64,000 nt of DNA from Marsupella aquatica. Its lineage: Eukaryota; Marchantiophyta. The notes under the pieces were generated by a model. The model was not told where the DNA came from, made no database searches, and worked only from the letters and a program-made list of their open reading frames with translations. The stretch is from assembly GCA_973895155.1 (NCBI GenBank), contig OZ316894.1, positions 6,696,001 through 6,760,000 of the forward strand, read 5' to 3'. Both the position numbers and the translations under genes were made by a program. Shown piece by piece: positions 33,804-43,660 of this stretch (the stretch's first letter is position 1; every line of letters starts with the position of its first letter).

Positions 33804-36800
33804 CTACTTGTGATGCAATTGCAAAACCTGCAATACGTCACGGTGTCTAGAGAAACTCTCCAAAGGAATCACTTTGGTAAATGCGTCAGCCGGGTTGAGT
33901 TTACCATCAATCTTGACTAGCTCAAACAAATTATCAGACACAGCCTGCCTGATAAAATGGTACCTGACGTCAATGTGCTTCACTCTACTGTCCATCACCT
34001 GGTTCACAGCAAGGTGGAGCGCACTTTGACTATCACAATGGAGCTTCACATTCCCCTGTGGCAATCCCATTTCAGTGATAAGTCTATCCAACCAAATCGC
34101 TTCCTTTGCTGCTTCCGCAACTGCAACATACTCCGCTTCTGTAGTAGACTGAGCAATACACTTCTGCAAAGTAGACCTCCAACTTATGCATCCACCGCCA
34201 AGTGTGAACACGTATCCTGTTGTTGATCTCCTTCGGTCCAAATCTTGTCCATAGTCAGAATCTACATAGCCAATCAATGATCTAGCATTCTTTGCATTCG
34301 CATCAAATAAAAGACCATGATCCACGGTACCCTTCAAGTACCTGATAATCCACTTCACTGCTTCCCAGTGTACCTTCCCTGGATTCGACATGTACCTGCT
34401 CACCTTGCCCATAGCCATGGCAAGATCAGGTCTAGTGCAAGTCATCAAATACATGAGACTCCCCACTGCCTTGTCATATGGAACCTTTGACATCAACCCC
34501 TTCTCTGTGTCATCCGTAGGACAGAACGCTGATGATAACTTGAAGTGTGGAGCCAACGGGGTACTTACTGGCTTGCTATTCTCCATGTTGAACCTTGCAA
34601 TTACCTTCCTCGCATAACTGCTCTGCGTCAACCATAGCTTGCCAGCCTCCAAGTCCCTAGTGATCTCCATACCCAAAATCCTCTTAGCTGGCCCTAAGTC
34701 CTTCATCTTAAACTCTGCACTAAGCAGTGCCTTGAGCTTAACAATCTCAGACCTATCCTTGGCTGCAATTAGCATGTCATCCACATAAAGTACTAAAACA
34801 ATGAACCCAAAGACAACATTCTTCACCGGTTTCAAATACACACAAGGGTCAAATACACTTCTGTGAAAACCTTGTGACCGAATCCAATCGTCAAACCGCT
34901 TGTTCCACTGTCTTGGTGACTGCTTCAACCCATACAAGGATTTCAGCAATCTGCAAACCAATTCCTCCTGTCCTCTCTTCACAAAACCTAGCGGTTGTCT
35001 CATGAAGATCACCTCTTCCAATGTGCCATAGAGGAAAGCTGTGACAACATCCATCTGATCTAGGAGCAGACCAAACATTACAACAAGTACACACAATAGT
35101 CGTATTGTAGAGTACTTAGCAACTGGTGAGAAGACCTCATTGTAATCCACACCTTTCTCTTGTGTGAATCCCTTTGCTACCAATCTAGCCTTGTAGACCT
35201 TCGATCCACCTCCTATGGAATTATCCTTCAGCTTGTAAATCCACTTGCTGTCCACCACTTGCTGACCCTTAGGCAGCTTAACAAGCTCCCAAGTTTTGTT
35301 GTCCTTTAGTGACTGCATCTCCGTTTGCATTGCTGCAGTCCACTTATGCTTCTCTTTTGAAGCACTTGCCTCATGAAATGAAGAAGGTTCTCCTTCTTCC
35401 AAAATTAACGCATCACCCTCATCATCAGCTGTAAAATCATCCTCTTGCAGTTGAGATGAATCAACCCACTGTCCATACCTTGATGGAGCGTGTACAGTGC
35501 GACCAGATGTTCTTCTAGTCGATGACTCCGGTTGATCTGCGTGTGCTGGTACAATTTGAAGCTCAACAGCATCCACTTGTTGCTCACCAGCATCAACAAA
35601 CTCCTCTGGTTCCTCTGGCATAGGAACCAGCTCCATAATTGGAGCAACTCCTTCTCTCCGGTCATGCATCACATAACCAATCTCCCCCTCAACGAGATCC
35701 GGGATAGGAGATTTTCCTTTGTCAGTACGGGAGACCTGAGTATTCTCCCCCTCCTTCAATAATTTGGATTCATTGAAGGAAACATCCCTACTGACAACGA
35801 GCTTACAGGCAATAGGATCCCATAGCCTATAGGCTTTCACACCACTCTGGTACCCAAGAAAAACACATTTCCTGGAGGTAGGATCCAACTTGGTCCTATT
35901 CTGCTTTGGTGTGAGAGCATATGCATCACTTCCAAAAATTACCAAGCCATGATAGTCTGCTTGCCGCTTATAGCGCATCTCAAACGGCGTTTTGAAATTG
36001 ATAGCACTAGAAGGAGAAAGATTTACCAAATAAGCTGCGGTATTGACAGCTTCTGCCCAAAATTCTTGTGGTAAACCTGATTGGCTCAACATACTCCGTG
36101 ACCGCTCCAACAGTGTCCGATTGAGCCTCTCAGCGACACCATTCTGCTGCGGAGTATAAACTGTGGTGAGATGGCGAGTTATCCCCTGTTCTGAACAGTA
36201 CTCTTCAAATTCCATTGAAGTGTACTCCCCGCCGTTGTCTGACCTCAGACTCTTCACCCTTGTATCCAAACACTTGATCGTGTTTCCAGTCTGATTCTCC
36301 ACCTGGGCCTTCCACTTCTTAAAAATGGACAAGACATCAGACTTATGCGTCATGAAATAAATCCACACAAATCTTGAGTAATCATCAATAAATGATACAT
36401 AGTACAACTTTCCAGAGTGTGAGGGAGTCGGGGATGGACCCCACACGTCACTATGTATGTACTCAAGAACCGCTTTGGAACGATGAGTTCCAACACCAAA
36501 AGCACGACGATGCTGCTTTCCAAGAATGCAATGCTCACAAAACTCTAATTTACAAGATTGCAAATCAGAAATGAGTCCATTCTTCCGTAAGATAGCCAAA
36601 CCCTTCTCACTCATGTGGCCTAGCCGTGAATGCCACAGTTGAGTCATCTCCTCGTGAGACTTGGTTACATTGGCCTCTCCACATACAGTATTGCCCTGTA
36701 ACACATACAAATTCTTTTGTCTACTCCCCTTCAAAATCACTGTCTCTCTCGACCTGACTTGAAGTTCACCATCAATAACGCTCCATTGATGACCATTTGA

Positions 36801-37076
36801 ATCCAACACACCGAGTGAAATCAGATTCTTACGCATGCCAGGTACATACCTGACTCCGGACACTATGCGCACAGCGCCATCAAACATTTGAATCTTCACA
36901 GACCCAATTCCCTCAATTTGACAGGAGTGATCATTTCCCATCAGAACTGAACCGTTTGAAACAGAGTAAGAACTGAAAAACTCACGAATGTAACAAATAT
37001 GAAAAGAGCAAGCACAATCAAGAATCCACACATCATCTGCTCTCCTAGATGACGTGCACAGGGCATACCCCCGGCT
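33804..37076 (-). CDS. pol: Copia pol polyprotein: protease, integrase, reverse transcriptase, RNase H
   Basis: The frame is open without interruption from just after the gag stop to 33804. Counting from the first plausible start (MWILD, 37031) it has 1075 residues. The protease motif is WILDCACSFH, where related elements usually have D-S/T-G or D-S-A; here it is D-C-A. The integrase zinc region is LWHSRLGH ... CEHCILGK. The integrase catalytic triad is D195 (HSDVWGP), D265 (LRSDNGGEY) and E301 (NGVAERLNR), with exactly 35 residues between the last two. Reverse transcriptase carries the YVDDMLIA active site. RNase H has GYVDSDYGQDLDRRRSTTGY and a terminal region with STTEAEYVA. Order protease-integrase-RT-RNase H defines copia. 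Functions: cleavage of the polyprotein, cDNA synthesis and insertion. Confidence 0.96.
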   Translation of the reverse strand, partial: SRGYALCTSSRRADDVWILDCACSFHICYIREFFSSYSVSNGSVLMGNDHSCQIEGIGSVKIQMFDGAVRIVSGVRYVPGMRKNLISLGVLDSNGHQWSVIDGELQVRSRETVILKGSRQKNLYVLQGNTVCGEANVTKSHEEMTQLWHSRLGHMSEKGLAILRKNGLISDLQSCKLEFCEHCILGKQHRRAFGVGTHRSKAVLEYIHSDVWGPSPTPSHSGKLYYVSFIDDYSRFVWIYFMTHKSDVLSIFKKWKAQVENQTGNTIKCLDTRVKSLRSDNGGEYTSMEFEEYCSEQGITRHLTTVYTPQQNGVAERLNRTLLERSRSMLSQSGLPQEFWAEAVNTAAYLVNLSPSSAINFKTPFEMRYKRQADYHGLVIFGSDAYALTPKQNRTKLDPTSRKCVFLGYQSGVKAYRLWDPIACKLVVSRDVSFNESKLLKEGENTQVSRTDKGKSPIPDLVEGEIGYVMHDRREGVAPIMELVPMPEEPEEFVDAGEQQVDAVELQIVPAHADQPESSTRRTSGRTVHAPSRYGQWVDSSQLQEDDFTADDEGDALILEEGEPSSFHEASASKEKHKWTAAMQTEMQSLKDNKTWELVKLPKGQQVVDSKWIYKLKDNSIGGGSKVYKARLVAKGFTQEKGVDYNEVFSPVAKYSTIRLLCVLVVMFGLLLDQMDVVTAFLYGTLEEVIFMRQPLGFVKRGQEELVCRLLKSLYGLKQSPRQWNKRFDDWIRSQGFHRSVFDPCVYLKPVKNVVFGFIVLVLYVDDMLIAAKDRSEIVKLKALLSAEFKMKDLGPAKRILGMEITRDLEAGKLWLTQSSYARKVIARFNMENSKPVSTPLAPHFKLSSAFCPTDDTEKGLMSKVPYDKAVGSLMYLMTCTRPDLAMAMGKVSRYMSNPGKVHWEAVKWIIRYLKGTVDHGLLFDANAKNARSLIGYVDSDYGQDLDRRRSTTGYVFTLGGGCISWRSTLQKCIAQSTTEAEYVAVAEAAKEAIWLDRLITEMGLPQGNVKLHCDSQSALHLAVNQVMDSRVKHIDVRYHFIRQAVSDNLFELVKIDGKLNPADAFTKVIPLESFSRHRDVLQVLQLHHK

Positions 37077-38081
37077 TCATAAAACATACTCATCATTGAG
37101 TAAATCAGCTTCTCCATCAGCCCTAGCCACATTTGCCGATGAAGTTTCCGCTGCCTTTCCCTTACAGTCTCGCTTGAAGTGTCCAACTTGGTTGCACTTC
37201 CAACATGTCACCTGCCTCCTCTGAGGGGATTTACCCTTGGACTTAGATCTGGATTTAGATCTAAACTGGGTTCTACGGTCCCCAGTTGGTCGCTGCATAC
37301 TCCTCCCACGGTTAACATTGAGGGCAGCACCAGATGATGAAGGCTGTGACGTGATGTGCATCTTCTGCTGAAGATCATCACTAAGCAGAGAACTTACCAC
37401 GTCATTGTATGAAATGGTATCCCTATCACGATGCAACAACACTCGTGATAGGGACTGGTAAGATGGAGGCAATGAACTAAGAAGCTGTAGAGCCTTCGTC
37501 TCATCATTCAAAGTCTCCCCAAGGTTTTCCAAGTCAACGACCATGTCGTTGAAAGCATCCACATGGTCTTGCAACTTCGTACCAGATTCCTTCATCCTGA
37601 AACTCATCAGTTTGTAGGAAGTGTAGAGCCGGTTCGACAACTCCTTGCGGTGATACTTGCTCTGCAATTCCGCAAACAAGGACATGCAATCCTTATGTGC
37701 ACCTAACTGCTTGATGATGGGAGGCATGAGATAGAGTGTAACACACCACACTCCCTGCTCCTGCATGCGGTCCCATTGTTTCTCATCAACATCGTCTTCA
37801 CGAGGGCTCAGCAGTTGGCCCATCCCTGACGCATAAAGCACTCCCTTCACTTGCTTCTCCCATAGCAAGTAGTCAGAGCGCCCATCATACTTTGTCACTT
37901 CATACTTGGGTCCCCCAAGCTTGAAAGTCCCCATCTTCTTCTTTACCGTGAGCTCCGGTAGTAGTACTGCTTCCTCCACCACACGCCGCACCGGTGATGG
38001 TATCGGTGTCACGTGCTCTTCCTCCTGCTCCTCTCTCTGCCCCTGAAACCTCCGCGGTGATCCTCGTGCTTCAAGTTCCAC
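37077..38081 (-). CDS. gag: Copia gag capsid protein
   Basis: 334 residues. The N-terminal and central part match the copia gag (UBN2-type) pattern, including GPKYEVTKYDGRSDYLLWEK, SNRLYTSYKLMSFRM and LLSSLPPSYQSL. A basic region (SKSRSKSKGKSPQRR) precedes one zinc knuckle, CWKCNQVGHFKRDC (C-x2-C-x4-H-x4-C). The protein forms the virus-like particle and packages the RNA. It ends NDEYVL followed by TGA (37079..37077), in the same reading frame as pol. Gag start is the ATG at 38081. Confidence 0.93.
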   Translation of the reverse strand: MELEARGSPRRFQGQREEQEEEHVTPIPSPVRRVVEEAVLLPELTVKKKMGTFKLGGPKYEVTKYDGRSDYLLWEKQVKGVLYASGMGQLLSPREDDVDEKQWDRMQEQGVWCVTLYLMPPIIKQLGAHKDCMSLFAELQSKYHRKELSNRLYTSYKLMSFRMKESGTKLQDHVDAFNDMVVDLENLGETLNDETKALQLLSSLPPSYQSLSRVLLHRDRDTISYNDVVSSLLSDDLQQKMHITSQPSSSGAALNVNRGRSMQRPTGDRRTQFRSKSRSKSKGKSPQRRQVTCWKCNQVGHFKRDCKGKAAETSSANVARADGEADLLNDEYVL

Positions 38082-38491
38082 GTCTTGTCAACAACGAATG
38101 TTGATCAATTGCATTTGGTGCCGTCACCAAGTCCAACAAGGTAATTGATTTTGCTTAGCCTTCCTCTTTGCATCAAAGAGCCAATCCCGGACTCAAAAAC
38201 AATCGTCTTGCCTCAATCTCTCCGTTGAGTCAAAACACTTGACGCTTCTCCCTCCGAGTCGATTGCCAACTTTCTTCACAAAATCCAGAACGACGAAAAC
38301 TTAGATCTCTCTGCACCACGAGCTCCGTTCAACGATTTCTTCACACCGTTAGAAAGCTCTTGCCCTGATCTATCCGTTGAGCCCATAAACTCCAAGTTCC
38401 ATGCGATGGAACTCTGGAAAATCCACCAACACTCAACGCTGGAAAAACCGTCATGAAATCCCGTCACGAACACACGTCACCTCCCAAGCAT

Positions 38492-38503
38492 GCTCTGATA
38501 CCA
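38492..38503 (-). promoter_or_regulatory. Primer-binding site of the copia element (initiator Met tRNA)
   Basis: Two bases inside the 5' LTR, the minus strand reads TGGTATCAGAGC, complementary to the 3' part of initiator methionine tRNA, the usual copia primer. Confidence 0.92.
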
Positions 38504-38505
38504 AT

Positions 38506-38980
38506 TGTTGAGCATAGACGACGATCGCAACGGCAAGCCCATGAACCATCCAACGCACAATAGTCGACACAAGAGATACGTGGTTCACCTCCTTGAGGCT
38601 ACGTCCACGGGAACACACAAGAGAACTTTACTGAACTCTAAGCCCGTCGGCTATACCGAGTCTCCACAGTGTAAGCTCTCCCTATCTCTCAAGTGGCTCC
38701 ATAACAATGAGCCTTGGTTCTACCTCTCCAAGCACACATGCCTCTTATGATATAGTGTGCAACTTAGTTGTACCTAACCACATAGTTGTACCTAACCACA
38801 TAGTTGTACCTAATCACGTAGTTGTACCTAACCACATAGTTGTACCTAATCACGTAGTTGTACCTAACCACATAGTTGTACCTAATCACATAGTTGTACC
38901 TAACCACGTAGTTGTACCAACCCACGTTGTTGTACCAACCACGTCATACCTAACCTAGACGTAAGAGTAAATACCCAACA
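38506..38980 (-). repeat. 5' LTR of the copia element
   Basis: 475 bp, apparently identical to 33138-33612. It holds the promoter in minus orientation, the repeated gttgtacctaaccacata block (about 38764-38955) and the same terminal TG...CA. Confidence 0.95.
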
Positions 38981-38985
38981 ACCCC

Positions 38986-41900
38986 CTCCCATGGTCTGTG
39001 GGAACCTGGAACTCAACTAGTGCTATCCTAGTCTAGTGAAATCTAGCTAGTACTATGGAAGTAGTTAGGTTATACTATAGGCATAACCTAACAAATACCA
39101 CCACATGCAAAACAGCCCTTAGGTAGTCCCCTTACTCAAAGAGATTCAAATTTGACTTTTGTCCAGAACAGTTGACGAGTTGATGACCCTGTTCAGTAAG
39201 AAGTCAAGATGCGAAGTCAGGTTTTGGAAAATGCTCAAAATACTTGCAACCTGACAATGAAATGATCAGGGGGTCAACTGATAACCCCGCTGAAAACCGG
39301 GTGCTACCAGTTGTCTGGACTTTACACATTGTTTGTTGAAACCCAAATGTAAGCAGTACTATGTTGGCAATTTCAGGTGTTTTGGTACAGTCCATGGGGC
39401 ATCATGAACAACTATTGAGTCCATTTATCCAGGCATTGCTAATTTTAATTAAGAAAATGGAAATCTGGGGCAAAAATAAATTACCAAGGCTGCCTTGCTA
39501 GCTGGGAACCAAGCACCCACACCACAGCTCTAACCTCTAAGAAAGAATTGATAAATGTAGGGTCTCTGACAAGCACACTTGAGAGGGGGGGGGGGGGGGG
39601 GGGGAAGTACCTAAAATAACCCATGTTTCTAATTATAATTTTATGGTAAGAGTATACATAAGTTTGAGGCACATCCGAAACTCCCACATTTTGAAAACTA
39701 GAAATAATGTACTTAGAAACACTCTCCAGAGAAAAAAACTATTTCAAAGCTGGTAGGATGGAAAAAAAGTAGTGCACAAAATATCAGCTGGAGTAGCACC
39801 TTTGACAATTTTGGCTAAATGTGACCTGGAAGTGGTCTCCTGACAGCCCATTTCAGGAGGTTTACCTGGTGGTAAGTTGCTGCTCATTTCCAAACTACTC
39901 AGGGCGACCTCACAAAATGAAACATTTGTTGACAATTTATTTATACCATTTGACCATTTTTGTTCTCATAGAAAATGGAGAGTACAGAACGATCCAAAAG
40001 GTATCCAAATAATGCACAAGCCTGCCCAAAACCCAAAAATTTACAGTTGATCAAAGAGTCTGGAAATTAAAACCACTTGGGCCGGCGGGTTGCACAAATT
40101 AAAATGTTCTCCCAAAAGAAGCTGGTTGCTTTTTCTTTCTGGTGTAAATTGGTAAATGACTTTACGTAGTCCATGGATGGGTAGGCAGACCATCTTGGTC
40201 CATCTAGGCTTTCTTCTTGGTAGAATGAATATAATTAGGCAGTTAATACATTGATCAGAATCATTAAATAAACTGTTGATCAGTTGCTTATTAATTAACT
40301 AGATAATGCAAAGATTCATTCTACTAGGTTGGATGAAACTAGGGCAAAAGTGCAGATATGTCCCTGGGCTCGTCCCTAAGAATAAGGTTGAACAGTTTTC
40401 AAGCTCAAGCTGAGGCATCTAGACTATGACTATAATAAGGAGAACAAGGTCAATTCACTGAAGAGGCCAGTATATTGGGACTGAGGTTATGATATGCAAA
40501 GTACGGGTAGCTAGAATTAATCAAATTAAATAATGGGAGTGACTAACATAAAGTCAACCTCTGCCATTTGGCCAATTTCACAGTTGAGATCTGATCGGGG
40601 ATCTGAGGGGACCCAAAAGTTAATTTCAATGAGATGGGCCAAATAAATGAAGAAGCCCTGATTTGAGCAAAGATTTCGCAGAAGTATGATATGGAAGAAC
40701 CAAAATTTACTCCAAATTTACACAAAAAGCAACAAATAAAGTACAAAGAACGGACAGCAAAACAGGTCCAATTGAAAGAGACAACCACCAAACACAAAAA
40801 ATAGGCAAAATAATGCAACCCTGAAAACGAGGAAGAGGAAGAATAAATTAAAAAAGGGAAGAAGTGCTACCACTTCTCGCTTTTCTAAAGTGATAGGAGG
40901 AAATCCCTTCAGGCCAACACTTTTTCCAGAGTTTTGCCAACTTTTCACTCCAGGTTTGTGCAATCCACGGTGCAATCTATACAAAGGAATATTTGAAGGA
41001 TTTGGGGATACTTGGGTGAGAGGCCAAATTGCCAGATCTCTTTAATCCAAAAGTTTGGGAGTTAATATAAATCTGTGAAAAAATGAATACCCAACTGTAA
41101 CGCCTAGGGCAGCTCCTTCTCAGATTGTTGGTATGAATCCTGGCGGTAGACAATGCTAGAAATGTGCTCTTGGGTCTACAGTTACTATGTAACTATAATT
41201 AGTCTAACTATAATCAAGTACATAAGGTTAGATGTGTCATTACTAATCATGCTTGATGTGGGCCATCAATCTTAGTTGTAGAATTTTAGGACCAGACTGA
41301 CTAGACTAGGCAGGGCATGAGCGGAACATGAAAGTACACTCACTTTCACACTAAGTAAACCACAACCACACCACAATGGAGAAACTCTTAAAATATCTAT
41401 AACATGAGAGAATACATGTGAATAATGAGAAAATGAAAACCCTTCCTGGCCTCTAGAGTAGCCTGTACCTGCCAAGGGTGGCTAAAATGTGTGGCCCCAA
41501 ACAAGTGTATCTTCTCCCAAACTAATCAAGGGTTAAGTTAGCCTAACAAGGCCAAACAAAATACAGTTAAGAGCTAGAGTCAATCCTAGTAGAAACTCAT
41601 TTGAGCAGCCTTTGGTGAAATCCATGTCTTTCCCAGGTAGAGAAATGGTATAGATGGGAGGACCATACTTAAGGCTGTTAGTAGTTTGTGCAAGCATGTG
41701 TGCCCATGCAAGATGTCATTGCAAGGTACTCAAGCTCAAAGATCCACATGATGATTGTAGCAATATTTCTTAATACATGCTCATGGATTGAGTTTCTCAT
41801 TGGTTGATGAAATATATGGGTTGCCTTACTTAGAAGGTTGGGCTTCAGAGAATGAAGGAAGGGTGGTTGCATAGATTTACTCCTAATTGCTTATATAAGG

Positions 41901-42712
41901 GACAGACTTCCCCCACCTTTCCATCTTAATTCTCTCTCAGATCAATGATTTGCTTTGTTAATGTTGTTCTGATGCCTTGATTATTTTCAATCTTATATTT
42001 TTACAAACTGTCAATGAAGAAATGGTATTGCATTGTTGTTCATCAACGTAACAAAAGATAGCCTGTTTTTACCCGTAAGCCTTGCCTGATATTAATAAGA
42101 TCATCCCCACACATTGCGAGGAATGCCTGTGCCAGCAATGGCTTTGGTGAGAGGTGCTTGGCTAATGCTCTTCTTAGGTCCCTACTAGGCTTCTAATCCT
42201 CTCCTCCAAATCTGTCCAGCATTGTTTTCCAAGCTAGATTTAAAAAACGGATCACCAGGAGGTCTAGCTTGGAGCTTAATGGAGATCTTATAGTAGAGTC
42301 AACGCCAGGAAATACATCAAAGAGCACTTCTGCAAAACAGTTGTCAAGGAAAGTTCAGAAAGGAGGTGAAGATGGTTACTTCATTTGTAAGTTTTACATG
42401 AACTAGTTAACTGGCACTTACTTTGTATTATCAATATCATTATTAAACACTGATATATCAGGCTACTAGAATTTAATATGTAATGAAATTATATCTTATG
42501 AATTATTTTATTCTGTTAAAAATAGAAATGTAACTAAATGGGTTACATGTGAAAATTTTACCCATCTCGCCTTTTCATTTTTGATTTTGTTTTTACAGTA
42601 ATGGCGTCCCAAAATTTACTTCAAAATTGTTGCAAACATGGATGGGGCTATTATTTTGATTCACAAAAATAGGCCTGGTAATCATGTTTGTTGTGGGTGA
42701 CGATGATATGGC
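38986..42712. other. Intergenic stretch without recognisable genes
   Basis: AT-rich, with only short unsupported frames. Contains a pure G run at 39585-39604. The first 100 bp (ending cataacctaaca at 39093) could be the other side of the older LTR split by the young copia insertion. Confidence 0.45.
39585..39604 (+). repeat. Uninterrupted run of 20 G
   Basis: A single-base run of 20 guanines in otherwise AT-rich DNA. Such runs can form quadruplexes and are prone to length error in sequencing. Confidence 0.95.
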
Positions 42713-43038
42713 ACATTTGTTGAACTATGACGTCTTTGTTCATGACGATCCATCATTACTCATTCCATGCACAATCTCTACGTGGTTCACCTCTTCTCTA
42801 AGGCTACGTCCATACGAACACTCAAGCTTTATTTCAAGAGTAGACAAACACACATGTTCTCCCTCTTCCTCAAGTTGCTCCATTACAATGAGGAAGCATC
42901 ACACCAACGGCTTACACTAGCTCTGGTATATGCAAGGTCACACGCGACTAACCTAACCTCAGCTAAGACCCTAACTGTGGTTAGCCTAAGTGTCGTAACC
43001 TTTGAGTCACAAGACTAAGAGCAATCCTTAACAACATT
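42713..43038 (-). mobile_element. Diverged solo LTR of the copia family
   Basis: The element at 42718-43033 (316 bp) starts TGTTGAACTATGACG, ends TTAACA and is flanked by ACATT on both sides. It shares tacgtggttcacctc, aaggctacgtccata(c), ttactcattcc-like and taagagcaatccttaaca-like words with the young LTR. Shared orientation is inferred from word order. No internal region remains, so it arose by LTR recombination. Confidence 0.85.
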
Positions 43039-43328
43039 GTGGTGCAAGGGAACTTGCAAGGGCTCCTCATGGAGGTCCAAAAAACAATTCAAAGTTGTTA
43101 TTGTGCTGTTTTTGTTTGCTCATTTAAAATACAATCCGAAAACTGAAAAGATGTTTGGATCATTTAAAATTTTTTACATTCTAAACTTCTTTCTTTTACA
43201 AGAATTCTAAAAATAACCAAAAAACCCAGATGGACCGAGACATTATCCCTGCTCATCCCCATGGACTGCGTGAAGCGATCGTTACTTTTTACACCACAAG
43301 GAAAAAAGAACTAATTGCAGTTGACTAC

Positions 43329-43660
43329 TTTGACATCCTTGTGGAGAAAGTAGTCAAGATGACATGGTGATTTTGAGTAATGACAAGATGTCTTGACATC
43401 TTAATGATCAAGGTAGTCAAGTTACCAAGGAATTGAAATTGGTTTGGTAATATAATTTAAACCTGCTGCAAGTGATAAGGAGACCATTTTACAGTTTGAC
43501 ATCCTTGCGGAGAAAGTAGTCAAGATGACATGGTGATTTTGAGTAATGACATGATGTCTTGACATCTTAACGATCAAGGTAGTCAAGTTACCAAGGAATT
43601 GAAATTGGTTGGTAATATAATTTAAACCTGCTGCAAGTGGTAAGGAGACCATTTTACAGG
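43329..43660. repeat. Two-copy 166-bp tandem duplication
   Basis: tttgacatccttg(t/c)ggagaa begins at 43329 and 43495. The copies are nearly identical through aaacctgctgcaagtg and gagaccattttacag, with a few substitutions and one deleted base. It is a recent event. The copy contents include short inverted words (tagtcaagatg ... catcttaatgatca). Confidence 0.92.

Larger units (their letters stand above)
33133..38985 (-). mobile_element. Complete, very young Ty1/copia LTR retrotransposon
   Basis: The element is 33138-38980 (5843 bp) in minus orientation. Both LTRs are 475 bp, start TGTTGAGCAT and end ACCCAACA in plus-strand reading, and look identical. The target duplication ACCCC flanks it (33133-33137 and 38981-38985). 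A primer-binding site, a polypurine tract, gag and pol in the copia order (protease, integrase, reverse transcriptase, RNase H) are all present. The coding part has one TGA between gag and pol and no other lesion. LTR identity implies insertion too recent for substitutions to accumulate. Confidence 0.96.
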
